The notes below the pieces were generated by a model that did not search any database, was not told where the DNA came from, and was given only the letters and a program-made list of their open reading frames with translations. Positions 43,115 to 51,682 of a DNA stretch of 64,000 nucleotides are shown one piece after another (within the stretch, counting starts at the first letter, position 1; every line of letters starts with the position of its first letter). The stretch is from assembly GCA_016125135.1 (NCBI GenBank), contig WGMJ01000002.1:41840-105839 (forward strand), in the 5' to 3' direction. The stretch is from Alphaproteobacteria bacterium (GTDB lineage: Bacteria; Pseudomonadota; Alphaproteobacteria; Micavibrionales; Micavibrionaceae). The translations under genes were made by a program, and so were the position numbers.

Positions 43115-43957
43115 TCAGCCATTCACAATCGTTCCTCCATTTGGATGAAGAACCTGTCCAGACATGTAAGACGAATCTTCACAGGCTAAAAAAATAAAGC
43201 AGGGAGCGACCTCGTCAGGCTGGCCCGGCCTTCCTAAGGGGGTATCATGTCCAAATGCTGCTACTTCAACTGCATTAAAGGTGGATGGAATGAGGGGTGT
43301 CCAGATGGGGCCTGGCGCTACCGCATTCACACGGATCTTTTTCTTGGCAAGGTTTTCAGCCAAAGATCTTGTAAAAGCAACAACGGCACCTTTGGTTGCG
43401 CTATAATCAATAAGCTTGGGGTGTCCTTGATATGCAGTAATAGACGCGGTGTTAATAATGGCTGAGTTTTCTTTTAGATGCGGTAATGCGGCTTGCGTCA
43501 TAAAAAACATACCGAAAAAATTAGTCTCGAAAGTTTTTCTTAGCTGCTCCTCAGAAATATCTTCTATGTGCTTCTGGGGATGTTGTTCGGCAGCATTGTT
43601 AATTAATACATCCATTTTGCCGAAGCGCTTTATAACATCAGCTATTGCCTTTTCACAAAAATGTTTTGTAGAAATATCTCCTTTTATAGTAAGGCAGTCC
43701 ACGCCCTCTGCCTGAATGTGCGCCTCTGTTGTTCTGGCATCTTCATCTTCCTCTAAATAGACAAAGGCGACATCTGCCCCTTCCTTCGCACAGGCAATAC
43801 TCACGGCTCTCCCTATGCCACTATCGCCTCCTGTAATCAGGACAGTCTTATCTATAAGTTTACCCGCTGCTTTATAATGCTTCATGAAAGAATCCGGATG
43901 AGGGATCATTTCTGTTTCATGGCCCGGCCTATAGTTTTGGTGTTGCGGAAAGTTCAT
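43115..43957 (-). CDS. SDR-family oxidoreductase (YghA/YdaD type)
   Basis: Classical short-chain dehydrogenase, 280 residues. I start at the ATG at 43957, preceded by AAGGAGCTTAAA; the frame is open to 44125, but that extension looks non-coding. The N-terminus has the family-typical HPDSFMKHYKAAGKLIDK, the NAD(P) motif is TGGDSGIGRAV, the catalytic set includes NNAAEQH, IINTASITAY and YSATKGA, and the end has SGQVLHPNGG. YghA/YdaD-like enzymes are general-stress proteins with aldehyde or ketone substrates in doubt. It heads a unit with the 42890 gene. Confidence 0.92.
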   Translation of the reverse strand: MNFPQHQNYRPGHETEMIPHPDSFMKHYKAAGKLIDKTVLITGGDSGIGRAVSIACAKEGADVAFVYLEEDEDARTTEAHIQAEGVDCLTIKGDISTKHFCEKAIADVIKRFGKMDVLINNAAEQHPQKHIEDISEEQLRKTFETNFFGMFFMTQAALPHLKENSAIINTASITAYQGHPKLIDYSATKGAVVAFTRSLAENLAKKKIRVNAVAPGPIWTPLIPSTFNAVEVAAFGHDTPLGRPGQPDEVAPCFIFLACEDSSYMSGQVLHPNGGTIVNG

Positions 43958-44029
43958 TTTAAGCTCCTTGGTTATTCCGGCTGCTCCTAACAAATAGCAT
44001 GCACCACAAAGCGTTCCTTTATATTTTCC

Positions 44030-44055
44030 GGAACCTTCAAGCTGGCTGAGCGGTT
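44030..44055 (+). promoter_or_regulatory. ECF (EcfG-type) promoter for a 44-residue gene
   Basis: GGAAC, 17 bases, GGTT: one mismatch in the -10 box, 30 bases before the ATG at 44085. Confidence 0.58.
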
Positions 44056-44084
44056 TTAGCAATGAAGTGTAGAAAGGAAAAAAG

Positions 44085-44219
44085 ATGAGCAATAAAAGCG
44101 AGACGACTAAAAAAGGGCAGAACAACCCGCCTAATAAAGAGCAGCCAGAGCCACGTCGTGAGATCCAGCCTGACCGCTGGGATCATGAGCCTGATCCCGT
44201 GCCAGAGAAGGCTAAATAA
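44085..44219 (+). CDS. 44-residue hydrophilic protein
   Basis: A short gene with a good ribosome-binding site (AAAGGAAAAAAG) directly before the ATG and an ECF-type promoter. The product is very hydrophilic: Lys/Asn/Gln/Pro-rich first half, then PRREIQPDRWDHEPDPVPEK. Such short, disordered, Pro-rich proteins accompany other stress genes here. I recognise no family. The 189 bases after it (to 44408) hold no further gene that I can see. Confidence 0.6.
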   Translation: MSNKSETTKKGQNNPPNKEQPEPRREIQPDRWDHEPDPVPEKAK

Positions 44220-44408
44220 AACCCAAGGCCGAAAACCGCAGATTTTCTGGATTATAGTCAGGGTGGACGCGTAACGGCGCGCATGACGTCTATTTTTCAG
44301 AATCTCTTGCGGGGCGGTAAAAAAAGTTCCCTCTCAGGCAAGAAAAATAGTATTTGCACCCTTTCCGGACATGGGTGAAAAATAGGCAGTCTGGAAACAG
44401 GGATAAAT

Positions 44409-46352
44409 GTGAAATTAAGAAAAATACTCATCAGCAGCCTTCTGGGGCTTTTCCTCACATCTTTGGCACAAGCGGGAGAGCTTGATTATTTTGCCCTCTC
44501 GACTGACGAATTGTTAAAGGCCGAAGTTGTTTCTGCATCGCGCAGGAAAGAGAAAATCGTTGATACAGCCGCCGCTGTTTACGTGATCACGCAAGAAGAT
44601 ATCCAGCGTTCTGGCGTAACAAATATTCCTGAGGCATTGCGTATGGCGCCCGGTGTGCACGTGGCGCGTGCAGATGGAAATTCATGGGCGATCAGTATCC
44701 GCGGTTTTAACGGCATTCTTGCGAATAAAATTCTGGTCATGATGGATGGACGGACAATTTACAACCCGCTTTTTGCGGGCACCTACTGGGAGCTGCAAGA
44801 CTATGTCTTGCAGGATATCGAACGGATTGAAGTGATCCGTGGCCCGGGCGGCGCATTGTGGGGTGCAAATGCAGTAAATGGTATTATTAATATAATTACA
44901 CGTACGGCACATGATACACAGGGCGGTCTTGCTGTTGCGGAATATGGCACAAACACACAAGGCACGGTCTCGGCACGTTACGGCGCTCATATGGGAGACG
45001 ATGGATCATTCCGTGTTTACGGCAAAAATGCATCACATAATGCTATGCGAACAACGGGCGGAGAGGATGCACCGGATGAGTGGCGAAATACACGAGGTGG
45101 CTTCAGGGCGGACTGGGGCGATCGTTTCACACTTCAGGGGGATGCCTACCAGGCAGTGAATGAACAGCTCAATAGCATCCCGACGCTTGCGGCGCCGTTT
45201 AGTGTTATCGAGAAAGAAACGGTTGCGGCAAAGGGCGCCAATATTCTTGGTCGCTGGAAAATAGAAATGGCCAATGGTGGTTTACTAACAACACAGGCAT
45301 TTTTTGATTATACCTATCGTGACCAACGTTTATTAAAAGATGAAAGAGGAATATTCGATATAGAAACACAATATAACGTACCTCGTATGGGACGCCATGA
45401 ATGGGTGGCGGGCGGTGGCTATAGATATATTTATGATGATATTCCGGATACACCTGTGGCAACATTCTACCCCGGAAGCCGGCAGGACTCTCTTTTTAAT
45501 GTATTTGCGCAAGATAAAATTACACTGGTGCCTGATAGATGGTTTCTGACGTTGGGCACCAAGCTTGAACATAATGATCTTACGGGTTTTGAAGTACAGC
45601 CTAACGCACGGGTCCAGTTCCATCCTGATAGCAGCCAGATGGTTTGGGGTTCAATATCCCGTGCTGTGCGAACGCCGAGCCGTTACGAGCATGATCTTGC
45701 CTTACGGCTTGGCGTGATAGCGCCGGGCATACCGGTGGATCTCTATCCGAACAAGGACCTGGAGACTGAAGATCTAATCGCTTATGAGGTTGGTTATAAA
45801 AAGCAAATCAGACCTGACTTATCCGTAGACTTAACAGCGTTTTATAATGACTACGATAATCTGATTGCTATAGGATTTCCTACGGCAGTGCCAGGTACAT
45901 TGCCGATCAATTTTATCAACGCGAGTGAGGCTGAAACATACGGATTTGAAACATCCGCAGTATGGAATGCAAGCAACAAGCTGAAGTTCACGTTGAATTA
46001 CAGTTATCTGGATATCATAATGCATTCGCCTTATTCCCCCCTTATTAATCAAGATACAGAAGAAGATTCCGCGCCATCCCATCAGGTCGGGCTACGCGCT
46101 GCATGGAACATTACACCAGCCGTGACACTTGATAGCGCTCTTTATTACGTCAGTGAGCTTGAGCAAAGCAATGTAGATGGATATACAAAGCTGGATTTGA
46201 ATTTGGGTTGGCAGATTAATGATAATGTCAGGTTTAACCTTATCGGACAGAATTTACTGGATGACTCGCATCGGGAATTCAACTCTCCTGGTACACTTAA
46301 CGCTGCCGAAATTGAAAGAGCGGTCTTCGGGAAACTGACATGGCGGTTTTAA
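44409..46352 (+). CDS. TonB-dependent outer-membrane receptor
   Basis: Outer-membrane receptor of 647 residues starting at a GTG. The signal peptide ends AQA (residue 22). The plug domain (about residues 40-165) contains VSASRRKEKIVDTAAAVYVI, IRGFNGILANKILVMMDGR, then VIRGPGGALWGANAVNGIIN. A beta-barrel follows, ending in the aromatic WRF. The TonB box is probably near the mature N-terminus. The plug resembles those of vitamin B12 or colicin receptors, but the ligand is unknown. Its last 13 bases overlap the yfiR-like gene, making a three-gene operon with the kinase. Confidence 0.93.
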   Translation: MKLRKILISSLLGLFLTSLAQAGELDYFALSTDELLKAEVVSASRRKEKIVDTAAAVYVITQEDIQRSGVTNIPEALRMAPGVHVARADGNSWAISIRGFNGILANKILVMMDGRTIYNPLFAGTYWELQDYVLQDIERIEVIRGPGGALWGANAVNGIINIITRTAHDTQGGLAVAEYGTNTQGTVSARYGAHMGDDGSFRVYGKNASHNAMRTTGGEDAPDEWRNTRGGFRADWGDRFTLQGDAYQAVNEQLNSIPTLAAPFSVIEKETVAAKGANILGRWKIEMANGGLLTTQAFFDYTYRDQRLLKDERGIFDIETQYNVPRMGRHEWVAGGGYRYIYDDIPDTPVATFYPGSRQDSLFNVFAQDKITLVPDRWFLTLGTKLEHNDLTGFEVQPNARVQFHPDSSQMVWGSISRAVRTPSRYEHDLALRLGVIAPGIPVDLYPNKDLETEDLIAYEVGYKKQIRPDLSVDLTAFYNDYDNLIAIGFPTAVPGTLPINFINASEAETYGFETSAVWNASNKLKFTLNYSYLDIIMHSPYSPLINQDTEEDSAPSHQVGLRAAWNITPAVTLDSALYYVSELEQSNVDGYTKLDLNLGWQINDNVRFNLIGQNLLDDSHREFNSPGTLNAAEIERAVFGKLTWRF

Positions 46353-46885
46353 GAATTTTTGTTTTGGTTACGGCTATCGTTTGCACGCTTTGTGCAGGCG
46401 CGGCGCATAGTGCCGAACCATTAAGGCTGAATGAACAGAAAATCAAAGCCGGGTTACTTTATAATATTGCGAAATATACGGTATGGCCCACAAGCGCATT
46501 TCCCGAGAAAAGTAGCGTGTTACAGATATGCCTTCTGGGCGGTGACGCATTTGATGGCGCCTTGAACCCTCTGCAGGGGCATATTGTGCAACAAAGAAAA
46601 ATTAATATTAAAACACTTCACTTTGTAGACACTGATACCAAGTGCCATATTCAGTTCGTTAATTCAAATATGGGTTCTGAAATTGAAACGATAAAAGAGT
46701 ATGCGCAAGAAAGAAATATTCTGACTCTCAGTGATATAAAAGGCTTTTCCAGTAAGGGGGGGATGATAGAGTTTGCCCTTTCTCCGGATAATAGAATAGA
46801 GATCTATCTTGACCGGAATATGATACAACGGAGCGGCCTGCGTATTGGTGAACAAATTATCAGGCTGGCAAAGGTGCGCCAGTGA
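46340..46885 (+). CDS. YfiR family periplasmic protein (DUF4154)
   Basis: The 181-residue protein has a signal peptide (ending HSA, about residue 25) and the DUF4154 fold: [15 protein letters not shown], then a conserved Cys in ICLLGG, later [13 protein letters not shown] and RIEIYLDRN, ending [14 protein letters not shown]. In Pseudomonas, YfiR is a periplasmic repressor of the diguanylate cyclase YfiN. Here it lies between a TonB receptor and a kinase (overlaps of 13 and 4 bases), so it probably acts on the kinase sensor domain instead. A second conserved Cys (CHIQF) may pair in a redox-sensitive disulfide. Confidence 0.88.
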   Translation: MAVLRIFVLVTAIVCTLCAGAAHSAEPLRLNEQKIKAGLLYNIAKYTVWPTSAFPEKSSVLQICLLGGDAFDGALNPLQGHIVQQRKINIKTLHFVDTDTKCHIQFVNSNMGSEIETIKEYAQERNILTLSDIKGFSSKGGMIEFALSPDNRIEIYLDRNMIQRSGLRIGEQIIRLAKVRQ

Positions 46886-49239
46886 AAAAAATCCATCTTT
46901 CCATCCGTACCATTCTACTGCTGATTATCAGCGGGTTGAATTTACTGATTGCTGCACCACTTGGCTATACAACTTATAAGGCCTTCCAGAATTACTATAA
47001 TGCACAAAAGATACGAGATATCTCGGAGATTCTTTACCCTCTCTACACAGTAAAGAAATACCTTTCCCTTGAAAGAGCGGCCGCACTCTCAATACTTTTT
47101 ACACCACCAGATTCCCTTGAAGCATTGGCTACACAAATTAAAAGCGCAAGGCAGCAAAGCACAACTATTCTAGAGCAGCATTTTAGCCAGAAAAGAGTTT
47201 CGGTTAGTCCTGCTATCATCGAGGCAAGAGATAATGTAAAAAAATCCTATAATGCGTTGCAAGCGTTGCGGCTGCAGCTTGATACAGCAGCGAGATTTGA
47301 GCGTGACGAAAAGAAAAACGGACTACCACAAGAATATTTTGATCAAACAACACAACTGATTGGTTATGTTGACCGGCTCATCGATTCATATTCGCGGCCG
47401 ATTATCATGTTGAATTCCGATAACACAAGGTTGATGCGTCTAACCCGTCTTATCTGGGGCATTGGAGAATACGCAGGGCAGGAAAACGCAATTTTGGGGC
47501 GGCTTATTGCGCAGAATAAATTTCCTTCCATAGAGGAGCGCGAGGATCTGGCAACATTGCGCTCGAAAATATATTACGGTTTGGAGCTTGCACGTGGCGC
47601 GATCGTGAATAGCACATGGCGTGATGATATCGAACCGGCACTTGATGAGGCGGAAACGCACTATGCGATGGTTTTTGAGCAAGTGAAAGATGTGTTCAAT
47701 ACACCGGCAACTGCTCCTGTTGCCACGCTTTATCCTGTAACGGTTGAAATGTGGCTTCAGTTGGCCGCCGAGGCTGTTAGCTCGCTTTATGGCATGACGG
47801 ATACAGTATTGAAATTCAATACCCAGTTTGTTCAAGAAATTGAAACAAATGCTGCTAAATCAATTTATATCAGTTTCTTCCTGCTTGTTTGCGCGTTGGC
47901 GCTTAGTCTTTATACATGGCACCTCATAACTACACGGGTCATCGGGCCAGTTAATTCTATGGTGGAGGCTTTGTATAAGGCGACCGGTTCTTCAGAAAAA
48001 TATATTTTCGAGACGAATAATCTTGATGAAATATCAAAGCTGGACCATGTGTTGCGTATTTTCCAGGATAATTCAAAACAGTTGCAACGCGAGCGTGATA
48101 GGGCTGAGGCAGCCAACATTGCCAAGCGTGAATTTTTGGCAAATATGAGCCATGAAATCCGGACGCCTATGAATGTTGTAGTCGGGCTTTCGAATATTCT
48201 GGCACGCTCACGGCCCCTGACAGAAAAGCAGACAGAATTTATCAAAACCTTACAGGTGAGTGCCGATTCACTGCTTTCGCTGATTAACGATTTACTGGAT
48301 TTTTCTAAAATCGAAGCACAGAATTTCGAGTTGGAGAATATAAAATTTGACTTTGCACAGTTGGTAAAAGACTTATCTTTAATCAAAACCTATAAAGCCA
48401 AAGAAAAAAATCTTGTATTCAAGACCGAGGTATCCGGTATCGAGAATAAGGAATATATGGGGGATCCTACACGTATCAGGCAAATACTTGTTAACCTTTG
48501 TGGCAACGCCATCAAATTTACCGAAAGCGGCACCGTAACAATGCGGGTGAGTGCAGCGCCTTCTCATCGTAAGGGTTTCGAGCAGATTGATATTTCTATC
48601 ACAGATACAGGTATTGGTATTCCAGCTGATAAAATTAATTTTATTTTCGAAAAATTTACACAGGCAGATGCTTCAGTCGTGCGAAAATACGGAGGAACTG
48701 GGCTAGGGCTTGCTATTACAAAGAGTCTTGTAGATATGCTTGGCGGTACAATTACAGTTGAAAGTGCAGAAGGGGCAGGCGCTCATTTCCATGTAAGCTT
48801 CCCGCTTGAGGTGAAGGCGTGGAAACATTCTTCTGCGACGTTCGATGCCAAGGCCAGTAAAAAAGAAAAGCGTACAAGGCGCATACTATTGGTAGAAGAT
48901 TACCAGCCCAATATTATTGTGGGGGGAACCTTGCTGGAAGAATTCGGGTTTGAATACGATGTTGCCGAAAATGGGCAAGAAGCCGTACAAAAATTCATGG
49001 AAAATGATTATGATGTCGTTCTCATGGATATCCAGATGCCTGGAATGAACGGATATCAGGCAGCGCAGGCTATCCGCAAATATGAGCAAGAGCGTGGTGG
49101 TATGCGCGCGCGCATTATAGGACTGACAGCGCATGCCTCGAAACAGGACCGCGAGAAATGCCTCGCCGCAGGGATGGATGATTATGTTTCCAAACCCTTC
49201 GACGAGGAAAAACTAAGGCAGAAATTGCTAATTTTGTAG
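46882..49239 (+). CDS. hybrid sensor histidine kinase / response regulator
   Basis: The 785-residue kinase has a membrane helix (about residues 8-30), a long helical periplasmic sensor region (about 35-325) and a second helix (about 330-350). A HAMP-like linker follows, then HisKA with His424 in [10 protein letters not shown], and HATPase with NLCGNAIKF and GTGLGLAIT. The receiver domain has acceptor Asp716 in LMDIQMP. It lacks a PAS domain, unlike the other hybrid kinase. ATGA overlap couples it to the yfiR-like gene. The signal may come through the TonB receptor and the YfiR protein. Confidence 0.92.
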   Translation: MKKIHLSIRTILLLIISGLNLLIAAPLGYTTYKAFQNYYNAQKIRDISEILYPLYTVKKYLSLERAAALSILFTPPDSLEALATQIKSARQQSTTILEQHFSQKRVSVSPAIIEARDNVKKSYNALQALRLQLDTAARFERDEKKNGLPQEYFDQTTQLIGYVDRLIDSYSRPIIMLNSDNTRLMRLTRLIWGIGEYAGQENAILGRLIAQNKFPSIEEREDLATLRSKIYYGLELARGAIVNSTWRDDIEPALDEAETHYAMVFEQVKDVFNTPATAPVATLYPVTVEMWLQLAAEAVSSLYGMTDTVLKFNTQFVQEIETNAAKSIYISFFLLVCALALSLYTWHLITTRVIGPVNSMVEALYKATGSSEKYIFETNNLDEISKLDHVLRIFQDNSKQLQRERDRAEAANIAKREFLANMSHEIRTPMNVVVGLSNILARSRPLTEKQTEFIKTLQVSADSLLSLINDLLDFSKIEAQNFELENIKFDFAQLVKDLSLIKTYKAKEKNLVFKTEVSGIENKEYMGDPTRIRQILVNLCGNAIKFTESGTVTMRVSAAPSHRKGFEQIDISITDTGIGIPADKINFIFEKFTQADASVVRKYGGTGLGLAITKSLVDMLGGTITVESAEGAGAHFHVSFPLEVKAWKHSSATFDAKASKKEKRTRRILLVEDYQPNIIVGGTLLEEFGFEYDVAENGQEAVQKFMENDYDVVLMDIQMPGMNGYQAAQAIRKYEQERGGMRARIIGLTAHASKQDREKCLAAGMDDYVSKPFDEEKLRQKLLIL

Positions 49240-49240
49240 C

Positions 49241-49759
49241 CTAGGCAATATCATGAATATGAACATGCTTAGCGCCATGGCGCTCGAGAATGTTCAGAGC
49301 CATTTGTTCTTTATCGATATCCGGTGTTTTTACCCACAATAACAAGCCGCCTTTGTTGAGACGGGTTTCTGTTTTACGGCGTGCTTTGCTTGTAAGCGCA
49401 TACACAACTGCCGCCCCGATAATAGCGCCAGCCACACTTCCGGTTGCAATAGAGGCTAAAAACTCCATTGTTGGTGCCTCACGCGCACTCAAAGCCGCAA
49501 TACAGCCTAAAATGTAAGCTGGACAGCCAATAAGTGCAGCTGCCCCAATTGTTTTTTCTTCAGGGCGCACGGGGGCATTGCGCGGTGCCGCGGGATCATC
49601 TTCCAGAAAGACAGTACTGATATTCTGCTCGCCCTTTTTGTTATCATTTAGAACGCTTATTTCATATCGCGGGAATGATGTCCCCTCAAGTTCGCGTATA
49701 GCAGCATCCAGTTCTTTGCGGTCTTCAAACACACCGACAGCTTCACGGATAACAGTCAT
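49241..49759 (-). CDS. general-stress-like membrane protein (paralogue A)
   Basis: The 172-residue protein begins with a small alpha/beta domain (MTVIREAVGVFEDRKELD...ELEG, to about residue 45). A linker and two hydrophobic helices (about 72-95 and 105-130) follow, with a C-terminal soluble segment ending HVHIHDIA. This resembles heat- or general-stress proteins with an N-terminal ferredoxin-like domain and a glycine-rich pair of helices. It is a paralogue of the 50142-50687 product. I start at the ATG at 49759 after AGGCGAGGTAATT. An ECF-type promoter lies 48 bases upstream. Confidence 0.78.
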   Translation of the reverse strand: MTVIREAVGVFEDRKELDAAIRELEGTSFPRYEISVLNDNKKGEQNISTVFLEDDPAAPRNAPVRPEEKTIGAAALIGCPAYILGCIAALSAREAPTMEFLASIATGSVAGAIIGAAVVYALTSKARRKTETRLNKGGLLLWVKTPDIDKEQMALNILERHGAKHVHIHDIA

Positions 49760-49806
49760 AATTACCTCGCCTTTCCGTTGACCCATTTAAGGTCTACATA
49801 TCTGTA

Positions 49807-49832
49807 AACGGATGAAAAACATCAAAAGTTCC
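49807..49832 (-). promoter_or_regulatory. ECF (EcfG-type) promoter for paralogue A
   Basis: GGAAC, 17 bases, CGTT on the minus strand: exact consensus. Confidence 0.7.
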
Positions 49833-49848
49833 TGTGGTAAAGGCTATT

Positions 49849-50127
49849 TCAACTTGCCTTGGGCAAGGTTTTTTCCTCAATCGAGTGCACAGTCGTGCCT
49901 GTCCATGCAGGCGGATCACTGGCGGGGAATGATTCAAGTGAAGCCTCATCAATGTCGTTCTTGATGGCCGAAGGGTGTATGTGGTTTTGTTCTTCCCGCT
50001 CAGCCCATTGCCGCGCTTCTATACGCGTGACAAAAGAATTGGCTAAAATAGATTCTTCACAGAAATTTTTGTAAACGCTCCATGGTTTTTTCTTATTCCA
50101 TGGCTCGTATTTCACGCTCCATTCCAT
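49849..50127 (-). CDS. small protein with the DEAS-ESFPASDPPAW motif
   Basis: The 92-residue soluble protein has an N-terminal Trp/Lys-rich part (MEWSVKYEPWNKKKPWSVYK), a central helical stretch and near the C-terminus DEASLESFPASDPPAWTG. That last motif recurs in many small proteobacterial proteins of unknown function, often in stress operons. AAGGAGCTATAAA precedes the ATG. It follows the 50142 gene by 14 bases and should be transcribed with it. Function unknown. Confidence 0.75.
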   Translation of the reverse strand: MEWSVKYEPWNKKKPWSVYKNFCEESILANSFVTRIEARQWAEREEQNHIHPSAIKNDIDEASLESFPASDPPAWTGTTVHSIEEKTLPKAS

Positions 50128-50141
50128 TTTATAGCTCCTTT

Positions 50142-50687
50142 TTAGCTTAATGTGTGAACATAAACAGGCTTACCGCCACGTTTTCGTATAATTTCATTTA
50201 CAAGATTTTCTTTTTCGGGGTCTTGTGTGTTTACAAGTAAGATCAGGTCCTTTTCTTCTGGTGGTTTGCCGCGATATATTGTACGGGGTGTAAAGCGACC
50301 CATAAGGGCTAAGAGTGCTATACCTATAACCATGCCGCCAATATTACCCATGGTGATAAAAGCGACTAACTCCATAGGCGATATCGTATGCGCGATAAGC
50401 GCGCCCACCAATCCGAAAGCGTACGCAATAATGCCAATAAAAAAAGTGCTACCAAGGTTCCTTTCTTCGGATCTTGCAGGCGTAATTTGTGCGGGATAAA
50501 CAGGATATTCAGGGGATGAATTATTGGCAGCCTGCACAAAGCGGCCTCTCTTTCGTACATCAAGTATGTTAATATCCTGCCTGGATATTTTGTTATTTTC
50601 CAGATCGTTAAGGCCCGATTCGAGCTTACGGGGATTATCAAATAGAGCTGCAGTCTCCCGTAACGCGGATTCGACTAAATATGACAT
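50142..50687 (-). CDS. general-stress-like membrane protein (paralogue B)
   Basis: The 181-residue protein has the same plan as paralogue A at 49241: an N-terminal domain (ALRETAALFDNPRKLESGLN), a linker with ITPARSEERNLGS, two hydrophobic helices (about residues 80-105 and 112-135) and a soluble tail ending YVHTLS. I choose the ATG at 50687, eight bases after GAGGG; the frame is open much further but the upstream part is Cys-rich and non-coding in appearance. An ECF-type promoter lies at 50756-50780. Function unknown. Confidence 0.77.
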   Translation of the reverse strand: MSYLVESALRETAALFDNPRKLESGLNDLENNKISRQDINILDVRKRGRFVQAANNSSPEYPVYPAQITPARSEERNLGSTFFIGIIAYAFGLVGALIAHTISPMELVAFITMGNIGGMVIGIALLALMGRFTPRTIYRGKPPEEKDLILLVNTQDPEKENLVNEIIRKRGGKPVYVHTLS

Positions 50688-50755
50688 GGGCATCACCCTC
50701 AATGGTAAATTGGTAAAGGCGGGATTCTTATGTATTCCGCCCCTGTTTCTTGAAA

Positions 50756-50780
50756 AACACCTGTAAAAACAAAAAGTTCC
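50756..50780 (-). promoter_or_regulatory. ECF (EcfG-type) promoter for paralogue B
   Basis: GGAAC, 16 bases, TGTT on the minus strand, paired with a divergent copy eight bases away. Confidence 0.65.
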
Positions 50781-50788
50781 GGCACCGG

Positions 50789-50814
50789 GGAACTTGTTTT
50801 GTCCTTTGACCATT
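50789..50814 (+). promoter_or_regulatory. ECF (EcfG-type) promoter for the EF-hand gene
   Basis: GGAAC, 17 bases, CATT: one mismatch in the -10 box, 45 bases before the ATG at 50859. Confidence 0.55.
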
Positions 50815-50858
50815 AGAAATACACATAGAAATTCGTGAATTTTAGAAAGGATCGTCAA

Positions 50859-51362
50859 ATGGATAAAATTGCACTTGCGCTTGCAACAGTTCTGGTGGCA
50901 ACAGCTGCCCCGGCCGTTTCTTCGGCTGAAACAGTAGTAACCCAGTCTAGTGATGGGACAATTACAACGACAACAACACGTACACGCTATTATTATGGTG
51001 GCGATACAAATAATAACGGAATTCTCGATTCCCAAGAGTTTCCGCGCTATGTTTACTACCGTTGGGACATGAATGGAGACGGGTTTATTACGGATGACGA
51101 GTGGCAGCTTAGTGCATCACGCTGGTACCCTACGAATACGCAGTATAAAACTTATACAGCATGGGATAAAAACGGTGACGGCAGGCTTGATGCTACTGAA
51201 TTCGACGTTGTTGTGACACAATCTAATTTGTTCAATTCATGGGACGCAAATGCTGATGCTATTCTGGAGACAGAAGAGTATGAAACAGCAACATTCAACC
51301 TCTATGATTTGAACAATGACGGCAAAATCAGCCTGAGCGAGTGGCGTCAGGGTAATAACTAA
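50859..51362 (+). CDS. exported protein with five EF-hand loops
   Basis: The 167-residue protein has a signal peptide (residues 1-23, ending SSA) and five EF-hand calcium loops: DTNNNGILDSQEF, DMNGDGFITDDEW, DKNGDGRLDATEF, DANADAILETEEY and DLNNDGKISLSEW. The fourth has an Ala where Gly is usual. AAAGGA seven bases before the ATG at 50859 sets the start; an in-frame ATG at 50835 lacks it. It is likely a periplasmic calcium-binding or calcium-buffering protein. A small single EF-hand gene follows in convergent orientation. Confidence 0.88.
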   Translation: MDKIALALATVLVATAAPAVSSAETVVTQSSDGTITTTTTRTRYYYGGDTNNNGILDSQEFPRYVYYRWDMNGDGFITDDEWQLSASRWYPTNTQYKTYTAWDKNGDGRLDATEFDVVVTQSNLFNSWDANADAILETEEYETATFNLYDLNNDGKISLSEWRQGNN

Positions 51363-51389
51363 TAAAGATAGTGCAATCGTCTAGAATTT

Positions 51390-51614
51390 TTATGTTTTAG
51401 GCGATTGTATTTTTCTGTATTTTTTCAGCTCTGCAAGCGTAATAACATTATCCCTGTTTTCGTCCATCGTTTCGAACAGGTTTAATGAAACTTCTTCCGG
51501 CGACTGTGTAAATGTATTTAAATATTTCTCCGAACGTGAGAAAAAGCCGTCATCACCGGCAAAAAGAGGCGTTAAGGCAAGCAAAGCGAGTGCGGCTAGA
51601 AAATAGTATCGCAT
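51390..51614 (-). CDS. small exported EF-hand protein
   Basis: The 74-residue protein has a signal peptide (residues 1-19, ending LFA) and one clear EF-hand (DENRDNVITLAEL, around residue 50). AGGAGGA is placed ideally before the ATG at 51614. An ECF-type promoter lies at 51651-51675. It may be a reduced relative of the five-loop protein encoded convergently next door. Function unknown; probably periplasmic calcium binding. Confidence 0.75.
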   Translation of the reverse strand: MRYYFLAALALLALTPLFAGDDGFFSRSEKYLNTFTQSPEEVSLNLFETMDENRDNVITLAELKKYRKIQSPKT

Positions 51615-51650
51615 GGCATCCTCCTGAAGCTTTGGGTGTCTCATCACACC

Positions 51651-51675
51651 AACAGGTTAATATCTATAAAGTTCC
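51651..51675 (-). promoter_or_regulatory. ECF (EcfG-type) promoter for the small EF-hand gene
   Basis: GGAAC, 16 bases, TGTT on the minus strand, 37 bases before the start codon. Confidence 0.65.
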
Positions 51676-51682
51676 TCTTTTT

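Noticed and set aside
43985..44017. ECF-type promoter for the SDR gene from GGAAC at 44013-44017 (minus strand)
   Set aside because: No CGTT-like -10 box occurs at 16-17 bases; the nearest TGTT is 20 bases away.
43958..44125. N-terminal extension of the SDR gene with a hydrophobic segment
   Set aside because: AAGGAG stands directly before the ATG at 43957, whose product starts like other YghA proteins; the extension overlaps the divergent promoter.
50688..51035. Long N-terminal extension of paralogue B rich in Cys
   Set aside because: The extension crosses the divergent promoter pair and the start of the EF-hand gene, has implausible composition, and a good ribosome-binding site exists at 50687.
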